DNA of 64,000 nucleotides from NCBI RefSeq assembly GCF_041549525.1, contig NZ_CP157456.1, forward strand, positions 806,001 to 870,000, in the 5' to 3' direction. The translations under genes were made by a program, and so were the position numbers. A model generated the notes under the pieces. It did no database searches. It saw only the letters and a program-made list of their open reading frames with translations, and was not told the origin of the DNA. Each line of letters opens with the position of its first letter. Within the stretch, counting starts at the first letter, position 1. Below, one piece after another: positions 24,463-34,402 of the stretch. Source of the stretch: Paenarthrobacter aurescens. Lineage in GTDB: Bacteria; Actinomycetota; Actinomycetes; Actinomycetales; Micrococcaceae.

Positions 24463-25881
24463 CTAGGCCCGGACCAGCGCCAGGACGCGATCCCGGATCT
24501 TTTCCATGGTGGCCTGGTCCTTGGCTTCTGCATTCAGGCGCAGGAAAGGCTCTGTGTTGGACGGGCGCAGGTTGAACCACCAGCTGCCGTCCTTGGCCGT
24601 GAACGTGCTGCCGTCCATGTGATCGATCTCGATGTCTTCGGTTTCGAAGTCCACGCGGACGCGCTCCACCGCACCCGCTTTGTCCTCGATCTCGGAGTTG
24701 ATCTCACCGGAGGAGACGTACGGCTCGTATTGGCGGCCCAGCTCGGACAGCGGACCGTCCTGCTCGCCCAAGGCGGCGAGAACGTGCATTGCGGCAAGCA
24801 TGCCGGTGTCAGCGTTCCAGAAATCCCGGAAGTAGAAATGCGCCGAGTGCTCTCCGCCGAACACAGCGCCTTCCTCGGCCATGACGGCCTTGATGAACGA
24901 GTGACCAACACGGGTCCGTACGGCACGGCCGCCATCCTTGGCAACGAGCTCGGGCACGGCCTTGGACGTGAGGAGATTATGGATGATCACGGGGGTCTCT
25001 TCGCCTGCGGCCTGGGCGCGGGCAATCTCACGCCTGGCCACCATACCGGTGATCGCCGACGGGGAAACGGGCTCGCCCTTTTCATCAATGACGAAGCAAC
25101 GGTCCGCGTCGCCGTCGAATGCCAGGCCGATGTCGGCGCCGTGCTTGACCACGGCGGCCTGGAGATCGCGCAGGTTCTCCGGTTCCAGAGGGTTGGCGGG
25201 GTGGTTCGGGAACGAGCCGTCCAATTCGAAATACAGGGGAACAATTTCAAAGGGCAGCGCCGGAAGGAGTTTGTCGCCCAGCACTGCAGGGGTGGTGAGG
25301 CCGGCCATGCCGTTTCCTGCATCCACCACAATCTTCAGGGGGCGGGACCCGGAAAGGTCCACGAGCTTCCGCAGGTATTCGGAGTAGTCCTTCAGGACGT
25401 CACGCACACCGATTTCGCCCCTTGTGGGTGCTGCGGGAATCACGCCCGTGTTCAGGTACTGCTCAGCCAGGGCCTGGATCTCCTTCAAGCCGCTCTCGGA
25501 GGAGATGGGCTGGGCGCCGGCCTTGGACATCTTGATCCCGTTGTACGCGGCGGGGTTGTGACTGGCGGTGAACGTAGCGCCAGCGGCGTTCAGGGCACCG
25601 CATGCGTAGTAAAGCTCATCGGTGGAGATGAGGTCCAGCAACTGGACGTTGGCGCCACGTGTAGCTGCGCCGTTGGCAAAGGCCTGGCTGAACTCCGGAG
25701 AAGAGGGGCGCATATCGCCGCCAACCAGTACCGTTTCACCCTCCAGCCCCAGGACGTCGATGAAGGCAGCGCCAACGGCCTCGACGATTTCAGCCGTGAT
25801 GGTTTCACCCACGATGCCCCGGACGTCGTACGCCTTGAAGGAAGCCGAGAGGTCGAATGTCTTGTTCTGCTCGCTAGTCAC
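24463..25881 (-). CDS. manB: phosphomannomutase / phosphoglucomutase
   Basis: This 472-residue alpha-D-phosphohexomutase interconverts mannose-6-phosphate and mannose-1-phosphate (and probably the glucose forms) for GDP-mannose and cell-envelope glycans. It has the phosphoserine loop TASHNPAAYNGIK, the metal loop FDGDADR, the substrate loop GGEHSAHFYF and the C-terminal phosphate-binding RPSNTEPFLR. The start is a GTG at 25881 (VTSEQNKTFD); further upstream the frame has no family-like sequence. Two uncharacterised genes follow on the same strand at short spacing. Confidence 0.93.
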   Translation of the reverse strand: MTSEQNKTFDLSASFKAYDVRGIVGETITAEIVEAVGAAFIDVLGLEGETVLVGGDMRPSSPEFSQAFANGAATRGANVQLLDLISTDELYYACGALNAAGATFTASHNPAAYNGIKMSKAGAQPISSESGLKEIQALAEQYLNTGVIPAAPTRGEIGVRDVLKDYSEYLRKLVDLSGSRPLKIVVDAGNGMAGLTTPAVLGDKLLPALPFEIVPLYFELDGSFPNHPANPLEPENLRDLQAAVVKHGADIGLAFDGDADRCFVIDEKGEPVSPSAITGMVARREIARAQAAGEETPVIIHNLLTSKAVPELVAKDGGRAVRTRVGHSFIKAVMAEEGAVFGGEHSAHFYFRDFWNADTGMLAAMHVLAALGEQDGPLSELGRQYEPYVSSGEINSEIEDKAGAVERVRVDFETEDIEIDHMDGSTFTAKDGSWWFNLRPSNTEPFLRLNAEAKDQATMEKIRDRVLALVRA

Positions 25882-26006
25882 GCGCTCAATCCTACTGTGG
25901 CAACGGAGTTGGGGTTGAACCTGAATGCAGGACCTGTGGATTGTGGTTGTCCACATAGCGGGGCCGCAGGGTTCTGGCTGTCAGAGTCGGCTGGAATACT
26001 GGGTTG

Positions 26007-28172
26007 ATGGCCAACAACTCCCCAAACGCTGCCGTTTCCGTGCAATCACCTACCCATCAGCAGGCGCTGGCGTGCCTCCGTGAGCTGGTGGGCCACCCCG
26101 AAGCACAGTTCCATGACGGACAGTTTGAAGCCATCGAGGCCCTGGTGGATGCGGGCCGCCGGACCCTGGTGGTGCAGCGAACCGGTTGGGGTAAGTCTGC
26201 GGTTTACTTTGTGGCGTCATTGCTGCTGCGTCGGCGGGGCGCCGGACCAACCCTTATCGTCTCGCCTTTGCTTGCCCTCATGCGTGACCAGGTGGCCGCT
26301 GCTGCCAGGGCCGGGGTACGGGCCGTCGCCATCAACTCCGCAAACGCCCTCGAATGGGACACGGTTCTGGCACAGCTGGCCGCGGACGAGGTAGACGTCC
26401 TCCTGGTCTCTCCGGAACGGCTTACCAACCCTTCGTTCAGGGAGAACCAGCTCCCGGAGCTCATTCGTCGCACGGGGCTCCTGGTGATCGACGAAGCCCA
26501 CTGTATTTCGGACTGGGGACACGATTTCCGCCCCGACTACCGTCGCATTGCAGATCTCATTGCTCAATTGCCGGACTCCGTCCCCGTCCTGGCCACCACT
26601 GCTACGGCCAATTCCAGGGTGGTTCACGACATCGAGGAACAGCTGGGCGCCGGAGTGCTGACCATCCGTGGTGCGCTGGGCCGGGAATCGTTGCGGCTGG
26701 GTGTCCTGACGCTGCCGGACTCCCGGGATCGCCTCGGATGGCTGCTGACGCACCTGGCTGACATGCCGGGCAGCGGCATCATCTATACGCTCACGGTCTC
26801 GGCGGCAGAGGACACGGCACGGCTCCTCGCGGAGGCCGGACACAACGTCCTTTCCTACACAGGCAGGACTGACCCCGCTGATCGGGAGCGCGCTGAACAA
26901 CTCCTCAAAGAGAACCAGGTGAAAGCTCTGGTGGCCACTTCCGCACTGGGTATGGGCTTTGACAAACCGGACCTTGGTTTTGTGATCCACTTGGGTGCTC
27001 CGTCGTCGCCGGTTGCCTACTACCAGCAAGTTGGCCGTGCGGGTCGTGGGGCAGCCAACGCAGATGTGTTACTGCTGCCGGGCTCAGAAGACCGTGAAAT
27101 CTGGCAGTACTTCGCCACAGCGTCCATGCCCTCGGCCGAGAAAGCCGACGCCGTGCTGAGCGTACTGGGGGAAGCCGGGTCAGCTCTTTCCACCGTGGCT
27201 CTTGAAGCACGCGTGGACCTTCGCCGCACACCGTTGGAACTGCTCCTGAAGGTCCTGGCAGTTGATGGAGCCGTGGAACGCGTCGGGGGCGGCTGGAAAT
27301 CTACGGGCACGGCGTGGAATTACGATGCTGAGCGGTATGCACGCATTGCCGAGGCCCGCGTGGATGAGCAGGATTCCATGGTGATTTACCAAGACACAGC
27401 CGGCTGCCGCATGGAGTTCATCACTTCCGTCCTCGATGACGAAACGGCTGCTGCTTGCGGACGCTGCGACAACTGCGCAGGGCGATGGTTCCCCGTGGAC
27501 GTGTCCGCGTCCGCTGCAGATGCCGCGGGCCAAACTCTCCGACGCGCCGGCATAGCTGTTGAGCCGCGCCTGCAGTGGCCCAGCGGCATGGACCGGCTGG
27601 GCGTAGCCGTCAAGGGAAAAATCAAGCCGGACGAGAGCCTTTCAGAGGGACGCATCCTTGCCAGACTCACCGATCTGGGTTGGGGCGGTGCCCTCAGGGA
27701 ATTGTTCGCCGCTGGCGCTCCGGACCGCGCCGTGGATCCTGCCATGCTGCAGGCCTGCGTCCAAGTATTGCGCGAATGGTCAGGGGCCGAAGGCGGAACG
27801 CCGTGGAGCGGAGTCGGACGTCCGGCAGCGGTCGTCAGCATTCCGTCCCGGAGCAAGCCTCACTTGGTGGAGTCCTTAGCGCAGGGGATAGCCGGGATAG
27901 GGCGGATGCCATATCTGGGCCAGTTGCAGCCACAGCACGGAGGACCAACCGGAGCGCGTGGAGGCAACAGCGCTTACAGGTTGGCCGGCGTCTGGGACCG
28001 GCTCATTGTTGGTCCCGAGCTCGCTCAGGCCTTGGCAGGTACGGGAGGGCAACCCGTGTTGCTGGTGGATGACATCATTGACAGCCGCTGGACCATGACC
28101 GTGTCCGCCCGGGCCTTGCGCCATGCCGGAGTAGGAGCAGTCCTGCCATTGGCCTTGGCCCAAGCGGGATAG
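26007..28172 (+). CDS. recQ: RecQ family ATP-dependent DNA helicase with C-terminal extension
   Basis: This 721-residue 3'-5' helicase of DNA repair and recombination has Walker A QRTGWGKSA (about residue 55), the DEAH box VIDEAHCISDWGHDFRPDY (about 160), motif VI QVGRAGRG and the RecQ zinc cluster CGRCDNC (about 484). Beyond the helicase core there are roughly 200 extra residues ending in QPVLLVDDIIDSRWTMTVSA, which resembles the PRPP-binding loop of phosphoribosyltransferases. The ATG at 26007 is preferred. It is divergent from the phosphomannomutase gene. Confidence 0.92.
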   Translation: MANNSPNAAVSVQSPTHQQALACLRELVGHPEAQFHDGQFEAIEALVDAGRRTLVVQRTGWGKSAVYFVASLLLRRRGAGPTLIVSPLLALMRDQVAAAARAGVRAVAINSANALEWDTVLAQLAADEVDVLLVSPERLTNPSFRENQLPELIRRTGLLVIDEAHCISDWGHDFRPDYRRIADLIAQLPDSVPVLATTATANSRVVHDIEEQLGAGVLTIRGALGRESLRLGVLTLPDSRDRLGWLLTHLADMPGSGIIYTLTVSAAEDTARLLAEAGHNVLSYTGRTDPADRERAEQLLKENQVKALVATSALGMGFDKPDLGFVIHLGAPSSPVAYYQQVGRAGRGAANADVLLLPGSEDREIWQYFATASMPSAEKADAVLSVLGEAGSALSTVALEARVDLRRTPLELLLKVLAVDGAVERVGGGWKSTGTAWNYDAERYARIAEARVDEQDSMVIYQDTAGCRMEFITSVLDDETAAACGRCDNCAGRWFPVDVSASAADAAGQTLRRAGIAVEPRLQWPSGMDRLGVAVKGKIKPDESLSEGRILARLTDLGWGGALRELFAAGAPDRAVDPAMLQACVQVLREWSGAEGGTPWSGVGRPAAVVSIPSRSKPHLVESLAQGIAGIGRMPYLGQLQPQHGGPTGARGGNSAYRLAGVWDRLIVGPELAQALAGTGGQPVLLVDDIIDSRWTMTVSARALRHAGVGAVLPLALAQAG

Positions 28173-28322
28173 CTTCCCGGCCCGGCCAGCTTCTCGCACG
28201 GAAGGACTCACAAGCTGTCGGACTACGTCATGTTGTGATCGCTCCCACTCTGCCTCTATAGGATCGAGCAAACACCCCTGCTTGCCCGTTCGCGGGCCAC
28301 CCGCCGACCTTGGACCGGAGCC

Positions 28323-29753
28323 ATGAGCACACAACCCAGCGCCGACGTCGAAACTTCCGACCCAACCAGTTGGCGGCCGCGGCTGGCCCTGTTGGTGGCC
28401 GCGACGTTCTTCATGGAGTTCCTGGACGGCACCATCCTCACCACGGCCATCCCCAGCATCGCTTCGGACTTCAGCGTGGCTCCGGCGGACATCAACATCA
28501 CCATGACCGCCTACTTGGTGACTGTGGCCATGGGAATTCCGTTGAGCAGTTGGCTTGCCGAGAGATTCGGTGCCCGCAGGATCTTCTGTCTGGCAATATC
28601 GGTGTTCACCATCGCATCGTTGCTCTGCGCCATCAGCACGGACCTGACCATGCTGACTCTGAGCCGAGTGGCCCAAGGGATGGGTGGAGCCATGATGGTT
28701 CCGGTAGGCACATTGGTGGTTTTGAGGGGCACCCCCAAATCGGAGCTCCTCCGTGCCACCGCCTATCTTGTGTGGCCTGGCTTGCTGGCACCGGTCCTGG
28801 CTCCGATGGTTGGGGGCGCCCTCACCACCTTCCTGTCATGGCACTGGATCTTCATCATCAACGTCCCGCTGGGCCTTGCCGCCTTCATTGCCGCACTGAG
28901 GTTGGTGCCGCGAACAACTTTTGACGCCAAGCGTCGTCTGGACTGGTTTGGGCTCCTTCTGACCACGGTGGGCGTGGGTGCCCTGGTGGTTGGCTTGGAA
29001 ACCTTGGGTGGCCACGCGTCCAACGTCCTCGCGGTGCTGGTGGTTGTTGGCGGCCTACTGTCTTTGGCCGGTGCCGTGTGGTGGATGAAGAAGGCTCGCG
29101 TTCCGCTGTTCAATCTGAGCGTCTTTGGCACCAGAACGTTCAGGGCAACCTCCACAGGCGGTTTCATCTACCGGCTGACCATCAGTTCGGTTCCTTTCCT
29201 GCTGCCCTTGATGTTCCAGGACGGATTTGGCTGGGATCCCCTGAAAGCCGGGGTAATGGTTGCGGCCGTGTTCGTGGGAAACATCGGCATCAAGCCAGCC
29301 ACTACGCCCCTCATCAGGCGCTTTGGATTCAAACCGGTGCTCGTCTTTGCATCGTTCGCCTCCGCGGTGACCTTTGCTTTGTGCGCCTTCCTGGATGCCC
29401 AAACACCCGAGCCGCTGATCTTTGCCCTGCTGCTGTTCAGCGGCGCATTCCGGTCCATAGGGTTCTCCGCTTACGCCTCGGTGCAGTATGCGGACATCGT
29501 CCCGTTGCAGTTGCCCTCAGCCAACGCCATTTCAGCAACCCTCGTTCAATTGGCAGCGGCGGCAGGCATCGCGGTGGGGGCCCTGTTCCTGCGTCTGTTC
29601 GAAACCACGCAGGTATTCGGGGCTGATGAGGGGTCCGCCTACAGGGGAGCGTTTATTGCCATGGCCGTCCTGATGCTGATCAGCACTGCGGATAGCCTGA
29701 GCCTCCACCGCAACGCCGGCGCCGAAGTGAGTGGCGGGGCCAAACGCAATTAA
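28323..29753 (+). CDS. MFS transporter, DHA2 (EmrB/QacA) type
   Basis: This 476-residue multidrug-type proton antiporter is predicted to have about 13-14 membrane helices. The DHA2 motif is clear in the first helix (FFMEFLDGTILTTAIPSIA), with motif A-like SSWLAERFGARRIF in the loop between helices 2 and 3. Members export lipophilic drugs or biocides; the substrate is not predictable. The gene is single. A hairpin that ends the downstream tRNA-Ser transcript from the other side lies 7 nt after the stop and may end this transcript too. Confidence 0.9.
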   Translation: MSTQPSADVETSDPTSWRPRLALLVAATFFMEFLDGTILTTAIPSIASDFSVAPADINITMTAYLVTVAMGIPLSSWLAERFGARRIFCLAISVFTIASLLCAISTDLTMLTLSRVAQGMGGAMMVPVGTLVVLRGTPKSELLRATAYLVWPGLLAPVLAPMVGGALTTFLSWHWIFIINVPLGLAAFIAALRLVPRTTFDAKRRLDWFGLLLTTVGVGALVVGLETLGGHASNVLAVLVVVGGLLSLAGAVWWMKKARVPLFNLSVFGTRTFRATSTGGFIYRLTISSVPFLLPLMFQDGFGWDPLKAGVMVAAVFVGNIGIKPATTPLIRRFGFKPVLVFASFASAVTFALCAFLDAQTPEPLIFALLLFSGAFRSIGFSAYASVQYADIVPLQLPSANAISATLVQLAAAAGIAVGALFLRLFETTQVFGADEGSAYRGAFIAMAVLMLISTADSLSLHRNAGAEVSGGAKRN

Positions 29754-29760
29754 ACGCAAA

Positions 29761-29786
29761 AGGTCCCGGTTCGAAAACCGGGACCT
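29761..29786 (-). terminator. Terminator of tRNA-Ser (GCT)
   Basis: An 11-bp stem (29761-29771 with 29776-29786) with a CGAA loop. Read on the minus strand it ends in TTTT. It lies between the MFS gene stop and the tRNA. Confidence 0.88.
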
Positions 29787-29791
29787 GTTCG

Positions 29792-29879
29792 CGGAGACGG
29801 GGGGATTTGAACCCCCGGTGGAGTTGTGCCCCACACTTCATTAGCAGTGAAGCCCATTCGGCCGCTCTGGCACGTCTCC
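29792..29879 (-). tRNA. tRNA-Ser (GCT)
   Basis: An 88-nt class II tRNA with acceptor GGAGACG/CGTCTCC, anticodon loop CTGCTAA (anticodon GCT) and a long variable arm. The T arm has GGTTCAAATCC and the discriminator is G. Confidence 0.97.
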
Positions 29880-30027
29880 CTTTGCTATTGCTAGCCCACC
29901 AAGGATACGCAGAACGTGCCGTCCAGCGCAAAACAGCTTTTGCCAAGCTGCCCATTTCGTGGGTTCCCTGCCAGCGGTGCCGTGCGCACGGCACTCCCGG
30001 CAGGGAACCATCGAAGCGGGCGGGGTG

Positions 30028-32298
30028 TCAGTGTCCCCCAGCCAGGGAACGCCACAGGAAGTGGTTGCTCCGGGCCTGAAGGGCCGCGGCCTGCCTGTTA
30101 TCCGAGGCACCCGCATGCCCACCTTCCAAGGCCTCATGGAACCAAACGTTGGGGATTCCCATGGCCTGCATGCGCGCGGCCATCTTGCGTGCTTGGACTG
30201 GCCCCACACGGTCATCGGAGGTGGCAGTCCATATGAAAGTCTCCGGGTATTCCACGCCGTCGTGCAGCAAGTGGTAAGGCGAGAAAGTGCGGATGAACTC
30301 CCATTGAGCAGGGACGTCGGGGTCGCCGTATTCGGCAATCCAGGAGTAACCGGCGGAGAGCTTGGTGTATCTGCGCATGTCCAGGAGCGGCACCCCGCAG
30401 GACACGGCACCGAACAATTCCGGGTACTGGGTGAGCATGTTGCCTACCAGGAGGCCTCCGTTGGAACCGCCTACGCAACCCAGGCGACGCCTGCTGGTGA
30501 CACCTCGCGAAATGAGGTCCTTCGCCACGGCGGCAAAGTCTTCATAAGCGCGGTGTCGGTTTTCCTGGAGTGCCGCGCGGTGCCATGAGGGCCCGTATTC
30601 GCCGCCTCCACGGATGTTGGCAACCACGTAGACGCCGCCCCGTGAGTGGGTGGCCGTACCGTCGTCGGACTCTGTGCCGGAGGTGCGGCGCTCAAGCCAG
30701 GCACGGCCGATGGTTCCGCTGTAGGCGGGCGTTCGGGAAATCTCAAAGCCGCCATAACCGGAGAGTTGCGTGGGGTTTTGGCCGTCCAGCACCAGGTCCT
30801 TTGACGCCACTTGGAAGTAGGGGACTTTGGTGCCGTCGGCGGACACGGCGAAGTGTTGCTGGACTTCGTAGCCGGATTCGTTGAAGAACGACGGCGACCG
30901 CTTCACTTCGGCGTGCTGGCTCACCACACCGGGACGGCCAGCGTCCGCGTCGGCATCGGCGTCGGCATCAGCGCCGGCGTCCGGGGAAGAAGCGAGGAGT
31001 GTCCCGCGGGTCAAGGTGGAGGGTGTTGTGAAGCCTGTGGCCACCAGCCAGAAGTCGTTTCCTTCAGCCCCGGCGTCCTCGTCGTCCACAGCGTAGGCAT
31101 TGACGTCGTGGAGGGGTGGGCAGGCGTCCAGCACGGTGGATGCCCAGCCGCCGGTTGAATCGGTATGGGCGGGGTTGAGTACGCGGATCTCGGAGGAGAC
31201 ATCGCGCAGGAGGTTCAACAGGAGGTAGTCCTTGGTCCAGCTCCAGGACTGCAACGAGGTGTGGTCATCCGGTGTGAACAGGACCAGCAAGGAACGGGAA
31301 CCGGCCAGGTAACCCTCGAAGTCGGCGGCCAACAAGGAACCGGCGGGGTAGAGGGCGCCGTCAACCTCCCAGTCCTTTTGAGGACGGAAGAGCAGCCAGT
31401 CCCGGTGGGCGCTGATGTTCACGTCCGTGGGAACGTCAATTGCCACCCAGGCGTCCTCGCGCAGCAGGAAGGTACTGCGGTTGTAGAAGTCGATGTAGTC
31501 CACGGCGAAGGTCCGCTGGTAGCCCGGGGTGGAGTCGTGAGCCACCATGGCCAGCATGTGGTCCTCGGGGATTTCGAAGAGTTGCTCCGCCTGGGCCAGG
31601 GTTTGGCCGCGGCGAAGCTTCACGCCGGTGCGGGCGTACGAAGACGTGGTGGCGGGCAGTCCGTCCGCGGTGCTTGAGACGAGCAGAGTGTCGGCATCGA
31701 GCCAGCTCACGTTGCCCTTGGCTGTGGGAAGGTCGAAGCCGCCCTCAACGAAGGTGCGGGATTCGACGTCGAACTCGCGGTGGCGGTCAGCGTCGCCGCC
31801 GTCGGGGGAGAGGGAGACCATGGCCAGACGGTACCCGGCGCCTTCGGCGGGGCGCAGGAAACCGGCGCCATGAAAGACCCATTCGATGCCTTCGGCCGCA
31901 GCCAGGGCGTCGATATCCAGCAGCACATCCCATTCGGGTTCATCGGTGAGGTAGCTCTCCCACGTGGTGCGGCGCCAAAGCCCTTTGGGGTGTTCCTGGT
32001 CTTTCCAGAAGTTGTAGTAGAAATCTCCGCGTTTGGAGACCATGGCAATGCGGTCGGTGGAGTCGAGGACCTCCAAAATTCCGGCCTCAACGGCCGCATA
32101 TTCGGAGTCGTCCAGCAATTCCTCGGTGCGGGCATTCTGCTCGCGAACCCACGCCAGCTGCTCTTCGCCGTGGATGTCCTCAAGCCAAACGTTTTCATCC
32201 GTGGGCTCAGGCGCCACGTCCGCTGCATGCCGCGGGCCGCGGGGCTGCGCGCTCTCATTCTCGGGAAGTGGCGACTGATCAGCTTCTGTGGTGGTCAT
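30028..32298 (-). CDS. prolyl oligopeptidase family serine peptidase (S9A)
   Basis: This 756-residue cytoplasmic peptidase has an N-terminal beta-propeller region (VWLEDIHGEEQLAWVREQN at its start) and a C-terminal alpha/beta-hydrolase domain. The triad is visible as Ser in CVGGSNGGLLVG, Asp in SDDRVGPV and His in EGGHAGA. Around residues 435-450 it carries an alternating Asp-Ala run (30945-30985) that is not typical of the family and looks like an expanded simple repeat in a propeller loop. The start at 32298 (MTTTEADQ) is preferred over an upstream in-frame TTG or CTG-like extension. It is divergent from a FAD/NAD-binding protein gene. Confidence 0.9.
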   Translation of the reverse strand: MTTTEADQSPLPENESAQPRGPRHAADVAPEPTDENVWLEDIHGEEQLAWVREQNARTEELLDDSEYAAVEAGILEVLDSTDRIAMVSKRGDFYYNFWKDQEHPKGLWRRTTWESYLTDEPEWDVLLDIDALAAAEGIEWVFHGAGFLRPAEGAGYRLAMVSLSPDGGDADRHREFDVESRTFVEGGFDLPTAKGNVSWLDADTLLVSSTADGLPATTSSYARTGVKLRRGQTLAQAEQLFEIPEDHMLAMVAHDSTPGYQRTFAVDYIDFYNRSTFLLREDAWVAIDVPTDVNISAHRDWLLFRPQKDWEVDGALYPAGSLLAADFEGYLAGSRSLLVLFTPDDHTSLQSWSWTKDYLLLNLLRDVSSEIRVLNPAHTDSTGGWASTVLDACPPLHDVNAYAVDDEDAGAEGNDFWLVATGFTTPSTLTRGTLLASSPDAGADADADADADAGRPGVVSQHAEVKRSPSFFNESGYEVQQHFAVSADGTKVPYFQVASKDLVLDGQNPTQLSGYGGFEISRTPAYSGTIGRAWLERRTSGTESDDGTATHSRGGVYVVANIRGGGEYGPSWHRAALQENRHRAYEDFAAVAKDLISRGVTSRRRLGCVGGSNGGLLVGNMLTQYPELFGAVSCGVPLLDMRRYTKLSAGYSWIAEYGDPDVPAQWEFIRTFSPYHLLHDGVEYPETFIWTATSDDRVGPVQARKMAARMQAMGIPNVWFHEALEGGHAGASDNRQAAALQARSNHFLWRSLAGGH

Positions 32299-32351
32299 CG
32301 CCCCATCCAAGCAACACTCTTCAACGGTAAGCAAGTCATAGGACGTTAGGC

Positions 32352-34295
32352 TTGAGCGTGGCTAAATCGCAAACCAACCGTGTTGCCCTGATCGGGGCCG
32401 GCCCCCGGGGCACCAGTGTCCTTGAGCGGTTGCTCGCGAATTGGGCCGCGGACACCCCGCCTGGGGCCACTCTTGACGTCCATGTTGTGGACCCGTACCC
32501 GGCAGGTTCGGGGCACGTGTGGCAGCCGGAGCAGTCACGCCTGTACCTGATGAATACGCAGTCCTTCTATCCCACTCTTATTCCCGAGGATCCTGAACTC
32601 GCGCCTCCACTGACCGGCACCTCGTTCGATCAGTGGAGGGAGGCACGCCGTGGTGATGGCGAAGGGTTGAACGATGCCGATAAGGCGGAGTTGGCTACGC
32701 TTGAATCGCACGACTTCCCCAGCCGCGCGCTGTACGGACGCTACCTTCGCCAAACTTTGGCGGCTTTGCTGGAGCGCCTGCCCGACGGCGTCGAGGTCAC
32801 CTTTCATCAGACGCTGGCAGTTGCGGCGAGGCCCGTCCAGGAGGGGTTCGACGTCGAACTCGCCGACGGCGGCACGCTCACGGTCGGTTCCGTGGTCCTC
32901 GCACTGGGCCACATCGAGTCCCGGCTGAATCCTGAGCAGCGGTCCTTCAAGAACGCGGCCGCGGAGCAGGGGCTGCTCTACTTTCCGCCGGCTCCGCCGG
33001 CCGACGTCGATTGGCTGGCCGTTCCGGACAATGAACCCGTGCTGGTCCGTGGCATGGGTTTGAACTTTTTCGATGTCATGGGGCAGTTGACGGAGGGCCG
33101 CGGAGGCAAGTTCGTTGAGGCCGGTTCACCGGGCGCTGGCCTTCTCGAGTACCGGGCATCGGGCCGGGAACCCAAAATCATTGCTGCTTCCCGGCGCGGA
33201 ACCCCGTATCGCGCGAAGGCCGGATTGGCGGGCTACTATCCGAGCAGCATCACCATGCGTTACCTCACAGAAGATGCAGTGGACCGGTTCCGGGCGGCCG
33301 GTATCCAGCCCGGGTTCGATCATGACCTGTGGCCGTTGCTTCACCGCGATGCACTGTGGGCCTACTATTCCACTTTGGCCCGGTCCCAGCCCGCCGCCAT
33401 CAAGGACCCCGCGCAGTTCCTCGCCGATCTTGAAGACGCGCTCCAGCCTCATGCGCACACCACGGCAAATTGGGAAATCGAGGTGGGAAACGTCGTTGAA
33501 AAATACGTTGTGGCTTCCCGCCGTTTGAATCTGCGAGGGCTCGCAGCGCCGTTGGCGGGCCGGACGTTTGCTTCCCGGAGCGAGCTGGATGCTGCCATCA
33601 CCGCTTACCTTGATGACGATGCCCGCCGATCGGCCTTGGGCGAGGCTGACCCTGTCAAGATGGCCATTGGTGCGCTCCACACCGGGCGGGCCATCCTCAA
33701 ATCTGTGGTGGCGGACGGCGGAATCACCGATGAGTCCTGGTTGGCGGGGTTGCGGGGCTGGTTCGAGTCCTTCGTTGAGGGGTTGGCCAGCGGCGCACCT
33801 GCCCTGCGTTCGGAGCAGCTGGCCGCTTTGGCGCGTGCCGGCGTCGTAAGTTTTGTTGGTCCGGACCCCAAGTTCAGCGTGGATCGGGGAGCGAAGGTCT
33901 TCCGGGCGGTTTCGCCGTGGGTTCACGACTCCCCGGTTGAAGCGCGGACCCTTGTTGAGGCGATGTCGCCGGCCAACAGGGTGGGCATCAACCTCTCACC
34001 GTTGCTGGAGCAGCTCATGAAGGATGGTCTGGTGCGCACCAAGATCATGATGAGTGTTGAGGGAACTCCCGTGCAGACCACCGGGCTGGATGTGGAACCG
34101 CACCCTTACCGGCCCTTGGCAGTCAACGGATCCATCACGGAGAACCTGTATGTTCTGGGCCTCCAACTCTCAGCGTCACAGTGGGGGACGGCCATTGCTG
34201 CCGAAGCCAGACCCCGCACCGGACCGGCTTATGCGAGCGGACAACGGACACTGCGCGATGCCGACGAGATTGCCCGGAGCATACTGGGCTGCTAA
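32352..34295 (+). CDS. FAD/NAD(P)-binding protein, 647 residues
   Basis: This large flavoprotein-like protein starts with a Rossmann loop (VALIGAGPRGTSVLERLL), followed by DPYPAGSGHVWQPEQS. It contains a second nucleotide-binding-type stretch (VLVRGMGLNFFDVMGQL) and a conserved end, NLYVLGLQLSASQWG. This layout fits the FAD_NAD_binding_9 family of uncharacterised actinobacterial oxidoreductases, some of which occur in natural-product or cofactor contexts. No partner gene is adjacent. A TTG at 32352 or GTG at 32358 could be the start; neither has a strong ribosome-binding site. A strong hairpin follows the stop. Confidence 0.8.
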   Translation: MSVAKSQTNRVALIGAGPRGTSVLERLLANWAADTPPGATLDVHVVDPYPAGSGHVWQPEQSRLYLMNTQSFYPTLIPEDPELAPPLTGTSFDQWREARRGDGEGLNDADKAELATLESHDFPSRALYGRYLRQTLAALLERLPDGVEVTFHQTLAVAARPVQEGFDVELADGGTLTVGSVVLALGHIESRLNPEQRSFKNAAAEQGLLYFPPAPPADVDWLAVPDNEPVLVRGMGLNFFDVMGQLTEGRGGKFVEAGSPGAGLLEYRASGREPKIIAASRRGTPYRAKAGLAGYYPSSITMRYLTEDAVDRFRAAGIQPGFDHDLWPLLHRDALWAYYSTLARSQPAAIKDPAQFLADLEDALQPHAHTTANWEIEVGNVVEKYVVASRRLNLRGLAAPLAGRTFASRSELDAAITAYLDDDARRSALGEADPVKMAIGALHTGRAILKSVVADGGITDESWLAGLRGWFESFVEGLASGAPALRSEQLAALARAGVVSFVGPDPKFSVDRGAKVFRAVSPWVHDSPVEARTLVEAMSPANRVGINLSPLLEQLMKDGLVRTKIMMSVEGTPVQTTGLDVEPHPYRPLAVNGSITENLYVLGLQLSASQWGTAIAAEARPRTGPAYASGQRTLRDADEIARSILGC

Positions 34296-34323
34296 CGACT
34301 CTGCTTGCCACGGACTGCATGGC

Positions 34324-34370
34324 AACCAGCAGGGCCCCTCACGAAGAAGATCGTGAGGGGCCCTGCTGTT
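34324..34370. terminator. Bidirectional hairpin between convergent genes
   Basis: A 20-bp, nearly perfect stem (34324-34343 with 34351-34370) around a short AAGAAGA-type loop, between the FAD protein gene and the nuclease/nucleotidase gene. Confidence 0.85.
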
Positions 34371-34402
34371 GTTACTGGCCTATGAGCCATCAGGGGTGCG
34401 GG

